The position numbers were made by a program, and so were the translations under genes. A stretch of DNA of 64,000 bases from Bacteroidetes bacterium RIFCSPLOWO2_12_FULL_37_12 (GTDB lineage Bacteria > Bacteroidota > Bacteroidia > 2-12-FULL-37-12), in assembly GCA_001769655.1 (NCBI GenBank), contig MEPC01000020.1:62001-126000 (forward strand), in the 5' to 3' direction. The notes beneath the pieces are model-generated. The model did not search any database. It was not told the DNA's origin and worked only from the letters and a program-made list of their open reading frames with translations. Numbering within the stretch: position 1 is the stretch's first letter; each line of letters opens with the position of its first letter. Below are positions 52,535 to 62,066 of the stretch, piece after piece.

Positions 52535-54664
52535 ATGATAAAAACCTCTACTCTCCTTCTTCTTCTTTTTTCCTTCCTCATCCTACCAACCCTGACTTTT
52601 GCAGGCGGTGGTGGTGGCTCTGACTGTACCGGAGGAACGGCATTAAGTTGCAGTGGCACCGTATCTACCAGTACCGGAAACTGCGTGGGTTGTGACCCTA
52701 CCAATGCTAACAATGGCGGTGGCGCCTGTTGCTGGGGTGGCTCCGATATTAATTGCGATGGTACGCAGGATATGACTTATTCCGTCGAAGACATGAAGGG
52801 CTTTACTTACACTGTCCCCGCGGGCATCGCTTGTGGTTCAACTTATACTATCACAATTACTACAACAGCAAATCTTCAGGGAAATATGTATAACGTCACG
52901 CAAGGTGGAGGGATTAATGCCGGTCATGTTACAACCGATGAATTTGGCAGTAGCTGGATGGGTGGCGGGTCATTTACATTGACAACCACTGCTTGTGCCG
53001 GTGACCAATTACAAATTCTGATAGATGGTTACGCAGGTACTACCGGAAATTTTGATATTACGTTAACCTGCCCCTCCGCTTGTACTGTTCCAACTCTTTC
53101 TTCGACAAACACAAACCCCGCTTGCGGAGCCGCTACTGGTGCTATTAATCTAACTACTAGCGGAGGTACCAGTCCTTTTACATATTTATGGTCCGACGGA
53201 CAAACTATACAGGATATTTCATCTCTTTTAGCTGGAACCTATACGGTAACAGTGACCGCTACAGGAGGATGTACTACCACTTTTAAAACAACACTCACAG
53301 CCACCGGTGCGGCGACACTTTCTACAACTGTCACCAATGCCAGTTGCGGCGCGGCAAACGGTTCAATTAATCTTACGGTATCAGGTGGTGTCGCTCCATT
53401 TACCTACAATTGGTCGAATGGTTCCTCTAGTGAAGATCCTTCTTCCCTTGTAGTTGGCACATATACCGTTACGGTGACCGGTGCTAACTCGTGTACAGCA
53501 ACTACTTCAGCCGTTGTTACTGATGCGGGTATTCCGACAATTACTTTAACATCTCAAACGAACCCTTCGTGCGCAGGGGGTTCCGATGGCGCTATAAATA
53601 TAAGTATCACAGGAGGTACTGCGCCTTACACGTATGCCTGGAGTAATGGATCATCCATTGAAGATATAGCAACATTAATCGCTGGAACTTATACCGTAAC
53701 TGTTACCACAGCGGGGGGCTGTACTGCTACTGCTTCTTATGTATTGGCAGACCCGGTGCCTATTACCCTTTCTACTACACAGGTAAACCCTACTTGCGGT
53801 TCTTCCAATGGCTCTATTGATTTAACTGTAGCAGGTGGAAGTGGTGGGCTTAAATACGTATGGTCCAGCGGGAATACTACGCAGGATATTTCTTCGCTTG
53901 CAGTAAATACCTACACGGTCACCGTTACGGATGGTAAATCCTGCTCAGCAACTATTTCTGCTACGTTAACTTCCTCCGGCATACCTACTATTTCCTTAGT
54001 GACACAAACAAATGTTTCATGCAGTGGTGGCAGTAACGGTGCATTAGACATCAATGTCACCGGTGGAACTGCACCCTATACGTATGCATGGAGCAATGGT
54101 GGCTCTGTTCAGGATATAACCGCTTTAACCGCAGGAACCTATACGGTCACTGTCACTACTGCGGGAAGTTGTACCGCTACAGCAAGCTGGACAATTACAG
54201 CGCCACCTGCCTTAACGGTTTCTCTTACATCTTCTACAAATGTATTATGTGCCTGTGATGCCACCGGAGCTATAAATATTACTGCGGGTGGTGGAACACC
54301 CGGATACACTTATGCTTGGTCGAGCGGTGCATCCACCGAAGATCTTTCTTCCATTGTTGACGGAACTTATACAGTCACTGTTACAGATTCGAAGAGTTGT
54401 ACGGCTACACTTTCTACAGTGATTACCGAACCCTCTCAGATTACAGTGGCACTGAATTCACAAACGAATTTAAGTTGTTTTGGTGTTTGTACCGGGTCTG
54501 CAACTATTCAGGCATCGGGTGGCACAGGTCCTTATGATTATTCAAATAACGGGGGTGGTGCCTGGCAATTCAGCAATCAGGCAGGTGCGGTAACGTATTC
54601 AAGTTTGTGCGCGGGCTCCTATACCTATACTGTTCGTGATGCGAATAATTGTCTGACGCATTAA
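52535..54664 (+). CDS. Secreted SprB-repeat protein lacking a recognisable sorting domain
   Basis: The product has 709 residues. A signal peptide (~1-23, ending TFA) is followed by a Gly/Cys-rich segment (GGGGGSDCTGGTAL, CDPTNANNGGGACCW) and a beta domain up to ~180. Then come about seven SprB repeats (~185-690) of the type GGTAPYTYAWSNG...AGTYTVTVTxxGGCTATA. The protein ends at SYTYTVRDANNCLTH in the middle of a repeat-like unit, without the type IX C-terminal domain expected of such cargo. Hairpin D copies begin 30 bp downstream, so truncation is likely. Confidence 0.85.
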   Translation: MIKTSTLLLLLFSFLILPTLTFAGGGGGSDCTGGTALSCSGTVSTSTGNCVGCDPTNANNGGGACCWGGSDINCDGTQDMTYSVEDMKGFTYTVPAGIACGSTYTITITTTANLQGNMYNVTQGGGINAGHVTTDEFGSSWMGGGSFTLTTTACAGDQLQILIDGYAGTTGNFDITLTCPSACTVPTLSSTNTNPACGAATGAINLTTSGGTSPFTYLWSDGQTIQDISSLLAGTYTVTVTATGGCTTTFKTTLTATGAATLSTTVTNASCGAANGSINLTVSGGVAPFTYNWSNGSSSEDPSSLVVGTYTVTVTGANSCTATTSAVVTDAGIPTITLTSQTNPSCAGGSDGAINISITGGTAPYTYAWSNGSSIEDIATLIAGTYTVTVTTAGGCTATASYVLADPVPITLSTTQVNPTCGSSNGSIDLTVAGGSGGLKYVWSSGNTTQDISSLAVNTYTVTVTDGKSCSATISATLTSSGIPTISLVTQTNVSCSGGSNGALDINVTGGTAPYTYAWSNGGSVQDITALTAGTYTVTVTTAGSCTATASWTITAPPALTVSLTSSTNVLCACDATGAINITAGGGTPGYTYAWSSGASTEDLSSIVDGTYTVTVTDSKSCTATLSTVITEPSQITVALNSQTNLSCFGVCTGSATIQASGGTGPYDYSNNGGGAWQFSNQAGAVTYSSLCAGSYTYTVRDANNCLTH

Positions 54665-54694
54665 GGGTTTCTTGTATAAATCATAGTGCTCTTT

Positions 54695-54795
54695 CTGGTT
54701 TAAGTATGTAGCCAAGAGCGCGCGAAAGCTACTTAAACCCTAAATGGGGTTTAAGTCACACACACACTAGCTGGGCTACAGGCTTAAACCAGAGT
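54695..54795. repeat. Two copies of hairpin element D
   Basis: The first copy is TGGTTTAAGTATGTAGCC...GCTACTTAAACCC and the second GGGTTTAAGTCACACA...GGGCTACAGGCTTAAACC. They separate the convergent SprB and dehydratase genes. Confidence 0.8.
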
Positions 54796-54809
54796 ATCTA
54801 CAAATTGAT

Positions 54810-56708
54810 TTATATACCACCGACAGGCGATTCATCTAACCGTTCGTAAATAGAATTTTTACTGATAAATTCCGGAACTATTTGTTTCATTTTTTTAACA
54901 ATGGATTCGTTGTTCTGAAGTCCAAATAGTTCAATGAGCGAATTAACTTCCTGTGAGATGGTTTCCCAGTCATATTCTTTTACTTTCGCTATCATAATCT
55001 GTGGATGATGTGTGGGCTGTGTATTTTCCTGTGAATTAAGAAGTTCTTCGTAGAGTTTTTCACCAGGTCGTAAACCGGTATAAACCAATTGAATGTCTTT
55101 TCCGAGAGTAAGTTTGGAAAGTTTGATCATCTTCTTTGCCAGATCTGCAATCTTAACGGATTTCCCCATGTCAAAAATAAAAATTTCTCCTCCGTTTCCG
55201 GACATTCCTGCTTCCAATACTAACTGGCAAGCTTCCGGGATGGTCATGAAATAGCGGGTAATTTCAGGGTGAGTGACAGTCACAGGTCCACCTTTCGCAA
55301 TCTGTTTCTCAAAACGCGGAACCACTGAACCATTGGAACCAAGCACATTTCCAAACCGGGTAGTGATAAATTTTGTGTGTCCTGTATGTTTTGATAAGGA
55401 TTGAATATAAATTTCCGCAATGCGTTTCGATGCTCCCATAACGCTTGTCGGGTTTACTGCTTTATCAGTGGAAATCATCACGAATTTTTGCACCTTGTAT
55501 TCTACAGATAAATCGGCAAGAATCTTTGTGCCCAGCACATTTGTTAATATTGCCTCAGAGGGATTATTTTCCATAACCGGAACGTGTTTGTAAGCGGCGG
55601 CGTGATAAACCAATTCCGGTTTAAATGTTTTAAACACATTCTCCACTCTTTCTTTGTTTCTGATATCACCAATGACTGTTTCAATGAAGTTCATGTTATG
55701 AATTTCAAGAAACTCAAGTTCCATGTCATATAAAGAGGTTTCTGATTGATCAAAGAGAACTAACTTTTGCGGTTTGTATTCTGCAATTTGACGGGCAAGC
55801 TCAGTGCCGATGGAGCCAGCCGCTCCGGTTATTAGAACATTTTTCCCACGGATTTGATTTTTAATCTGTTCGTCGTGCAATTTAATAGGAGTTCTGCCGA
55901 GCAATTCCTCAATCCGGATTTTTTTAATTTGTTTAAAACTCAGTTCTCCATTAATCCATTTATGAACGGGTGGAATGTTTAATACAGTGGTGTTGTAATT
56001 CAGGCAGGTTTCAATAATTTTTTCCTTATTGGGAATTTCAGCATTCTGAATGGAAATAATTAAATGGGCAATGTCATTATTTTTCAGCAGGTTTTCCAGA
56101 TTAGAGGTAGGATGGATTTCAACACCTTCCAACTTTCTTCCTGTTTTTTTCGGATCATCATCTATATAGGCGCTTACTTTATACTTGGTTCCTGCATCAC
56201 GGTCTAAAGTTCGTTTTGTAATAATTCCTGATTCTCCCGCTCCGAATATGATGACGTTGGTTTTTAATTTAGTGGGATTAATATGCTCGAGATACAATGT
56301 TTTTATCAGTACGCGACTGGCAGTCAGTAAAAGAATGGTGGTAATATAATCAATGATAACTATGGAATAGGGTATAATAAACTTTCCGGTTAGAAAATAG
56401 TATGCAAAAATATTAGATAGCGCAAAAAATGCAGAGCCGATAGTTATGGTAATAAATATTTGCTCGGCATCTTTTGTGCTGGTGTAGCGGATGATTCCTG
56501 AATAGGTTTTGCCCAAATAAAAGCTTATCGCACGAATAAATAAAACAAAAGGTACAGCATATCTTAAGGTGTCACTATCATTTTGTGGAATATCAAAATT
56601 AAACCTAAGTAAATAGGCAAGATAAATAGAACACAGAGACAAAAATACATCCGCTAGGAAGATAATCCAGCGGGGGCTATGTTTTTCGGTAAAGAATATG
56701 GGATACAT
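54810..56708 (-). CDS. Polysaccharide biosynthesis nucleotide-sugar dehydratase (CapD/WbpM type)
   Basis: The product is 632 residues from the ATG at 56708. A further 48 codons upstream are open, but they are encoded by the GACACGGTGCACC repeats and are rejected. There are four N-terminal membrane helices, a first Rossmann domain with VIIFGAGESGIITKR, then the extended SDR domain with VLITGAAGSIGTELARQI and the catalytic STDKAVNPTSVMGASKRIAEIY. It acts on UDP-sugars (4,6-dehydratase type) to start deoxysugar synthesis for capsule or O-antigen. Confidence 0.9.
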   Translation of the reverse strand: MYPIFFTEKHSPRWIIFLADVFLSLCSIYLAYLLRFNFDIPQNDSDTLRYAVPFVLFIRAISFYLGKTYSGIIRYTSTKDAEQIFITITIGSAFFALSNIFAYYFLTGKFIIPYSIVIIDYITTILLLTASRVLIKTLYLEHINPTKLKTNVIIFGAGESGIITKRTLDRDAGTKYKVSAYIDDDPKKTGRKLEGVEIHPTSNLENLLKNNDIAHLIISIQNAEIPNKEKIIETCLNYNTTVLNIPPVHKWINGELSFKQIKKIRIEELLGRTPIKLHDEQIKNQIRGKNVLITGAAGSIGTELARQIAEYKPQKLVLFDQSETSLYDMELEFLEIHNMNFIETVIGDIRNKERVENVFKTFKPELVYHAAAYKHVPVMENNPSEAILTNVLGTKILADLSVEYKVQKFVMISTDKAVNPTSVMGASKRIAEIYIQSLSKHTGHTKFITTRFGNVLGSNGSVVPRFEKQIAKGGPVTVTHPEITRYFMTIPEACQLVLEAGMSGNGGEIFIFDMGKSVKIADLAKKMIKLSKLTLGKDIQLVYTGLRPGEKLYEELLNSQENTQPTHHPQIMIAKVKEYDWETISQEVNSLIELFGLQNNESIVKKMKQIVPEFISKNSIYERLDESPVGGI

Positions 56709-56782
56709 TGAAGTCAAAAGACATTCAAACTTACATGAAAATTCTTGATTTTCATATAAACGATGAAAAAATCGGGATGTAA

Positions 56783-56867
56783 CAACACGGTGCAGGGTGT
56801 CGTTAATCTGTAAGCGACACGGTGCACCGTGTCGCAACACTTTGATAGACACGGTGCACTGTATCGC
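56783..56867. repeat. GACACGGTGCACCGTGTC hairpin repeats
   Basis: A perfect 22-bp palindrome (56814-56835) is flanked by two partial copies (56783-56802 and 56848-56867). A related 28-bp palindrome with AAAGACACGG arms is at 62021-62048. Confidence 0.85.
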
Positions 56868-56869
56868 TG

Positions 56870-58126
56870 TTAATTATCTTCTGAAGTCATCAATAGGGAA
56901 TAGAACAATGAAAAAAACACAACCCCATTTTGAGTATTCAGCATGGATTCAAACATGAAATTGACAATGATTATGATAGAGAAAAAAACAAGAAGAAGAT
57001 TTCTGTGTTTTATTCCTAAAATGAAAGGCAGTAAGGTTAATGAGAGCAACAGGACTCCGCCAACTATCCCTAATCCGAGGGTTGTTTCCAGAAATTGATT
57101 ATGTACGTTCATGTTCTGAACTTCCGCTGATATGATTCCTGCCTGATGATATCTGTTCATTAACACATCTTTTACATCTCCTGTTCCGACCCCCTTCCAG
57201 AAATTTTCTTTTATCAGGTTTAAAGTTTCAAGGACCACTTGATACCTGACAGATACATTTTCATTGAGCGTGTGTTGGGAAGATGTATTTGTTTGAAAAA
57301 ATTGAGTTAATAGCACAAATCTCCTGTTTTGATTTACGAGAAAAAGAAGAACAAACAGCGAGAGTGTGATAGCAGTTATTTTAACAAACAGGTTGAGTTT
57401 TATTTTATAAAAAAAAACGAATAGAGATACGAGAATAATTGCCAATCCCGACAGTAAACCGGCTCTTGACGAATAAAGAAAGACAATACCGCACAGGAAT
57501 AAAATCATGCCCACCATAAGCCATTTCATTTTTTGTGAAGAAAGAACGTTTTTCCATTCAGGGATTTTTCCATTCATTAAAAAATTGACTAAAATGGAAA
57601 TTGAGAAAAGCACATACATGGCTCCGTAGGATGGATGAAGAAATACTGTAAATTCACTATAGAGGTAATATTCGGAAGGAATTTTAGGAATTACCGCGAT
57701 GAAACAAATCAGAGAGGAAATAATGTTTGAAATAACAAAACACCACAGAAAATGATTCACCTGTTCTTTCTGGCAGGAAGCAACTATGCCTCCCATTAAA
57801 AAAGGGAATAGTAGCAATGATAATTTCACCTCGAGGTCAAATCTTCCAGCCGGTTGGTTGGTGGAATATAATAAACCCACTATATGCAAAAAGTAAAAAA
57901 GCAACAACAATAGGGTAAAACGGTTTTTAAAGGGGCGATAAAAATTTTCTTTGAGGTTTCCCTGAAGGAACCAAAAAATAATCAGGAGAATGATAAGGGG
58001 AGGGATTGCCTGCCTGTAAAAGGGCATCAGAAATAGGATGAGGAGCAAAATATAATAGTGTGCTCGGGTAGAAAAATTCTGAAGTGTTATGTTTCCGGTT
58101 TTCAATTTTTTTTTCTTTGCGCTCAC
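56870..58126 (-). CDS. O-antigen ligase family membrane protein (copy 2)
   Basis: This 418-residue protein has about eleven helices and the hallmark GVGTGDVKDVL...NVHNQFLETTLGLGIVGG. It is the second Wzy/WaaL-like protein of the window; its motif pattern matches the one at 40131-41357. Two copies may mean one polymerase and one ligase. The start is a GTG at 58126 that lies in a degraded half of element A (GGCGCAGTGAGCGCAAAG), so the first residues (MSAKKKK) are repeat-derived. Confidence 0.8.
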   Translation of the reverse strand: MSAKKKKLKTGNITLQNFSTRAHYYILLLILFLMPFYRQAIPPLIILLIIFWFLQGNLKENFYRPFKNRFTLLLLLFYFLHIVGLLYSTNQPAGRFDLEVKLSLLLFPFLMGGIVASCQKEQVNHFLWCFVISNIISSLICFIAVIPKIPSEYYLYSEFTVFLHPSYGAMYVLFSISILVNFLMNGKIPEWKNVLSSQKMKWLMVGMILFLCGIVFLYSSRAGLLSGLAIILVSLFVFFYKIKLNLFVKITAITLSLFVLLFLVNQNRRFVLLTQFFQTNTSSQHTLNENVSVRYQVVLETLNLIKENFWKGVGTGDVKDVLMNRYHQAGIISAEVQNMNVHNQFLETTLGLGIVGGVLLLSLTLLPFILGIKHRNLLLVFFSIIIIVNFMFESMLNTQNGVVFFSLFYSLLMTSEDN

Positions 58127-58145
58127 TGCGCCTTAGCGTGAAAAA

Positions 58146-59327
58146 TTAATAAGCGCTGGTTAGTAACCGATTTAAATGGTTTTTGACTTTTTGTAATGTT
58201 TCCATTTTTTTGCAGAAAGCAAATCTTACCAGATTTGATTTTTTATTTTTTTGATGAAAAAAAGAAAATCCAGGTACTGTTGCCACACGGGTTTTCTCTA
58301 TGAGTTTCTTGCTGAAATCAAGATCGTTGCACGATTTTAAACGGGTGGCAAGTTGTTTTATATCCGTCATCATGTAATAAGCGCCCTTCGGAATATAGGG
58401 ATTAAATCCATTTTCCACCAGGGTATCGTAAAGAAATTTTCTGGCATTTTCGTATTGACGTTGCAGTTTTTTGTAATAAACATCCGGAAAGGCAAGCGCA
58501 GTTGCGGTGGCATGCTGAAAAGCAGTGGGAGCGCCGACGGTCATGAAATCATGAACTTTCCGGATTCGTTTGGTGATTTTCGCAGATGCGATTGCCCATC
58601 CTACCCTCCAGCCCGTTACAGAATATGTTTTTGAAACGGAATTTAAGGTGATGGTGCGGTCTTCCATTCCGGGCAACGAAGCGATTGAAACATGCTGTTC
58701 GCCATCATACAAAATGTGTTCGTAAATTTCATCGGTGATGGCAAACGAATTCCATTTATGGCAGAGTTGACTTATTTCTGTTAATTCTGTCTTAGAAAAA
58801 ACTTTACCGGTAGGATTATTGGGAGTGTTAATGATAATCGCTTTTGTTTTCCGGTTAAATGCTTTTGATAATTCTTTGCTATCGTAATGCCAGTGAGGCG
58901 GATGCAGTGACACAAACCTGGGAGTGGCACCCGATAAAATCCCATCGGGAATATAATTTTCATAAAAGGGTTCAAAAATAATGATTTCGTCTCCGGGATT
59001 TATAATTGCCATCAAGGTGCTTAGCATGGCTTCAGTAGCGCCGCAGGTAACGGTTATATCCGTATCAGGATTACAGCGGATTTTATTGTATCTCCATGCT
59101 TTTTTACTTATGGCTTCTCTTAATTCCGACTCTCCAAAAGTTACAGGATATTGATTAAAATTATTTTTAATGGCACGGATTGCCGCTCGTTTTATTTCTT
59201 CCGAAGCATTAAAATCCGGAAATCCCTGTGATAGATTTATTCCGTTCATGGAGTCGCTGATGCGTGTCATTTCACGGATGACTGATTCGGTGAAGGACTC
59301 TGTGCGGTGGGAGAGGGGTTTTATCAT
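58146..59327 (-). CDS. Pyridoxal-phosphate aminotransferase, class I (methionine aminotransferase-like)
   Basis: The product has 393 residues. GINLSQGFPDFNASEEIK at the N-terminus, TCGATEAML, NTPNNPTGKVFS, AITDEIYEH and the PLP lysine block NSVSKTYSVTGWRVGW identify fold-type I aminotransferase close to YbdL/kynurenine-methionine aminotransferases. It transfers an amino group between an amino acid and a 2-oxo acid. It follows a small antitoxin-like ORF by 21 bp and is not obviously part of sugar synthesis. Confidence 0.88.
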   Translation of the reverse strand: MIKPLSHRTESFTESVIREMTRISDSMNGINLSQGFPDFNASEEIKRAAIRAIKNNFNQYPVTFGESELREAISKKAWRYNKIRCNPDTDITVTCGATEAMLSTLMAIINPGDEIIIFEPFYENYIPDGILSGATPRFVSLHPPHWHYDSKELSKAFNRKTKAIIINTPNNPTGKVFSKTELTEISQLCHKWNSFAITDEIYEHILYDGEQHVSIASLPGMEDRTITLNSVSKTYSVTGWRVGWAIASAKITKRIRKVHDFMTVGAPTAFQHATATALAFPDVYYKKLQRQYENARKFLYDTLVENGFNPYIPKGAYYMMTDIKQLATRLKSCNDLDFSKKLIEKTRVATVPGFSFFHQKNKKSNLVRFAFCKKMETLQKVKNHLNRLLTSAY

Positions 59328-59348
59328 GCAGGGTTTGTTTGTGCAATA

Positions 59349-59561
59349 TCATTTTATAACCTCCCAATCATTAATGTCTGTTGCGGGTCCAAAAGGATCT
59401 TCATATTTTAATACGGTTCCCTTTAAAGGATTTTTTTTTATTTTTTTTTTCATTTTATTTCGAACAGTTTGTTCAACAGAAACTGCAATCCCAATGGATT
59501 TCAAAAACTGTGTCAATGTTTGAAACACGTTAGGATTTTCTATTTTGATGGTCAGTTCCAT
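59349..59561 (-). CDS. Small protein, antitoxin-like
   Basis: The product has 70 residues. MELTIKIENPNVFQTLTQFLKSIGI and the acidic end DPFGPATDINDWEVIK resemble the small stand-alone antitoxin-like proteins frequent in Bacteroidota. There is a Lys-rich middle (RNKMKKKIKKN). No toxin gene is next to it. The assignment is by general resemblance only. Confidence 0.5.
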   Translation of the reverse strand: MELTIKIENPNVFQTLTQFLKSIGIAVSVEQTVRNKMKKKIKKNPLKGTVLKYEDPFGPATDINDWEVIK

Positions 59562-59744
59562 AAATTATACGGGTTAAATTGTTGGCAAGATTAGTAAGAA
59601 AAAGGATGTTTACAATTAAAATGTACACTGCCTGGATTTTGATGAAAATTTTTCTGTTTTTTTTTGTTAAAAACAAACACTCCCCAAAATTACTAAAAAT
59701 ACATTAAAATATATACCGATTTTATTCCTTATATCCAATGACCA

Positions 59745-60851
59745 TCACTTCCCATAAAACCCTCTCACCACTTTAATCACATACGCAATCTGTTCTTCTG
59801 TAAGCTCCACACACATCGGCAGAGAGCAAACTTCTTTACTCAACTGCTCTGTTTCGGGAAATCCTCTGTCTATCAAATTTAACTCCGTATGCTTATAATA
59901 CGGTTTGCGAAATTGCGTAAGCACTTCCACTCCGTTTTTTTTCAGATATTCCGAAAATTCATTCCCCTGCTTGGCTCTCACCACATAATTCTGATATACG
60001 TGATCGAAACCCGGCTTGGAATAATGTGGTAAAAATAAATCCGGAATTTCAGAGAATGCTTTCCAGTATTTTTCTGCAATTGATTTCCTGATTTTTATCC
60101 ATTCAGGAAAAAATTTCAATTTTAAATCAAGGAATCCTGCTTGGAGATTATCAAGAATACAGGTAAATCCATGCCCATGATACTCACCGGTTTCGCGGTC
60201 TTCCCCGTTGTAACGCATTCTTTTTACAAACAGTGCCACCGATTCATTGTTCGTGGTAATAGCGCCACCGTCACCATAGCCACCCAGTATCTTGAATGGA
60301 TAAAAACTAAAACATCCTGTCAATCCCCAGGCGCCTGCTTTTTTTCCGTGGATAAATGAACCTAAACTCTGACAGGCATCTTCCACTATAACGAGATTAT
60401 GTTTTTCAGCAATTTTCTCAATAACCGGCATATCTGCCATAAACCCATTGAGATGAACCGGTATAATCCCTTTTGTACGGGGGGTAATTGCTTTTTCAAT
60501 TTGAATTATGTCAATGTTAAAGTCCTTTCCTACATCTACTAAAACCGGAGTAGCACCCACATTTACAATCGCAGAACAGGTTGCCACAAAAGTATGAGCG
60601 GGTACCATCACCTCATCCCCTTTGCCAATCCCCGCCGCGCGCAATGATAAATGCAAAGCATCGTATCCGCTGTTTAAACCCACGGCATATTTTGTCCCGA
60701 CAAATTTTGCGAGGTTGTCTTCAAACGATTTCAATTGGTGACGATAAACCAAATCGCCTTTTGACATGATTTCATGGTACACGGTTTCCAGTTCATTTTT
60801 AATCAATAAATAATTAGCGGCGGGATTTACAAAGGGAACGAAGTATTTCAT
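59745..60851 (-). CDS. DegT/DnrJ/EryC1/StrS-type sugar aminotransferase
   Basis: The product has 368 residues. VGLNSGYDALHLSLRAAGIGKGDEVMVPAHTFVAT, VEDACQSLGSF and SFYPFKILGGYGDGGAI (PLP lysine in FK) are the signature of the family that aminates keto-sugars of nucleotide-activated hexoses. It would act after the CapD-type dehydratase in making an amino-deoxy sugar. It is separated from the transketolase genes upstream by element B. Confidence 0.92.
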   Translation of the reverse strand: MKYFVPFVNPAANYLLIKNELETVYHEIMSKGDLVYRHQLKSFEDNLAKFVGTKYAVGLNSGYDALHLSLRAAGIGKGDEVMVPAHTFVATCSAIVNVGATPVLVDVGKDFNIDIIQIEKAITPRTKGIIPVHLNGFMADMPVIEKIAEKHNLVIVEDACQSLGSFIHGKKAGAWGLTGCFSFYPFKILGGYGDGGAITTNNESVALFVKRMRYNGEDRETGEYHGHGFTCILDNLQAGFLDLKLKFFPEWIKIRKSIAEKYWKAFSEIPDLFLPHYSKPGFDHVYQNYVVRAKQGNEFSEYLKKNGVEVLTQFRKPYYKHTELNLIDRGFPETEQLSKEVCSLPMCVELTEEQIAYVIKVVRGFYGK

Positions 60852-60947
60852 GAACGATGATTGTTATTTACAATTTGCATTTGATAAGCAATTTTTGTTA
60901 CAGTTCAGTACCCACTCAATTAAACCATAAATTAAATAAAAAAAATT

Positions 60948-61021
60948 TAGCCACTGATTACACAGATTAAAAATGGTTTTAAGATTTTATGTAACATTAA
61001 TCCGTGTAATCAGTGGCTAAA
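60948..61021. repeat. Dispersed element B, inverted copy
   Basis: Reverse complement of the element at 48617-48689, including the central AACATTA/ATAAAATCTTAAAACCA part. It supplies the stop codon of the transketolase C-terminal gene (TAG at the repeat edge). Confidence 0.9.
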
Positions 61022-61967
61022 TATTATTTTTCACCTTGGACTGAACATTTTGCAATTTTTCAACTATTTTTTGCGCTGACAATCCATAAACATCTCTCAG
61101 ATAATTCTGGTCTCCTACTTTTGAAATAAACTGTGAGGGTAAAGAAAATGGAATGAAGTTTTCCAACCGGATACCGGTCGCACCCACCAGGGATTCCAAA
61201 ACTGCAGAAGAAAAACCTCCTGTGCCACTGTGTTCTTCTAACGTAGCCACATATTTGTATTCTTTAAACAAACCACGCACCTGCTCCACATTCATTGGCT
61301 TTATGGTATGAAAACTATACACAGATGACTCAATCCCTTTTTCCTTAAGCATGGCTGAAACATTTACTGCTGTTTCAAGCATGCCACCGGTAGAAAGAAG
61401 CGCCAGTTCTTTGCTACTGCTTTCTATTAATGGAAATCCTTTGCCAAGTATTATTTTTTTTATGCTTTCCTCGGAATGTATTGTGGCTTCTCCCGCTCTT
61501 CCGAGGCGTAAGTAAACAGGTCCTGAGATTTCAGTGATAATTTTCTTTGTTATATGATATGCTTCGACAGTATCACCGGGAGCAAATACTTTCATGTTCG
61601 GAATGGCTCGCATGATGGCAATATCCTCCGTTGCATGATGAGAAACTCCCAGAGAGCCATACGCTAAGCCACCTCCCACTGAAACAATAGTTACGTTCAG
61701 ATTATGATATGCCACATCGTTGCGGATTTGCTCAAGCGGGCGAAGCGTTGTGAAATTAGCAATGGAATAAGCGAAAACCTTTTTACCGGCGAGTGCCAAC
61801 CCTGCCGCCATGCCTACCATGTTTTGTTCTGCAACGCCGGCATTGATAAATTGAGCAGGAAATTTTTTTATGAAATTATCTAACACACCGAACCCAAGAT
61901 CTCCGGTTATAAAAACCGTTTCGGGTTGGGCATGTTCCTCAAGGGCACGGAAAAAAGAGTTACGCAT
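61017..61967 (-). CDS. Transketolase, C-terminal (pyrimidine-binding and C) subunit
   Basis: This 316-residue protein carries ETVFITGDLGFGVLDNFIKKFPAQFINAGVAEQNMVGMAAGLA (with the catalytic Glu in AEQN), followed by the C-terminal domain. With the N-terminal subunit it forms a split transketolase. Such split pairs occur inside polysaccharide clusters and make unusual sugars or sugar-chain precursors. It lies 99 bp downstream of the N-terminal gene; the gap holds a 28-bp GACACGG palindrome and TTACGATT octamers. Its last codon and stop touch repeat B. Confidence 0.9.
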   Translation of the reverse strand: MRNSFFRALEEHAQPETVFITGDLGFGVLDNFIKKFPAQFINAGVAEQNMVGMAAGLALAGKKVFAYSIANFTTLRPLEQIRNDVAYHNLNVTIVSVGGGLAYGSLGVSHHATEDIAIMRAIPNMKVFAPGDTVEAYHITKKIITEISGPVYLRLGRAGEATIHSEESIKKIILGKGFPLIESSSKELALLSTGGMLETAVNVSAMLKEKGIESSVYSFHTIKPMNVEQVRGLFKEYKYVATLEEHSGTGGFSSAVLESLVGATGIRLENFIPFSLPSQFISKVGDQNYLRDVYGLSAQKIVEKLQNVQSKVKNNI

Positions 61968-61969
61968 TT

Positions 61970-62048
61970 TAATTTACGATTTACGATTTACGATTTTGCT
62001 TTTCCCGTAATGTTTTTAAAGTAAAGACACGGCGCACCGTGTCTTTAC
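61970..62048. repeat. TTACGATT octamers and 28-bp GACACGG palindrome between the transketolase halves
   Basis: Three tandem TTACGATT units (about 61972-61996) precede the nearly perfect palindrome at 62021-62048. Related octamers lie at 1584-1612. Confidence 0.75.
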
Positions 62049-62066
62049 ATAATACAATACCATCTA

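Noticed and set aside
56709-56852. N-terminal extension of the CapD-type dehydratase
   Set aside because: The 48 extra codons are encoded by GACACGGTGCACC hairpin repeats; family proteins begin near the first membrane helix.
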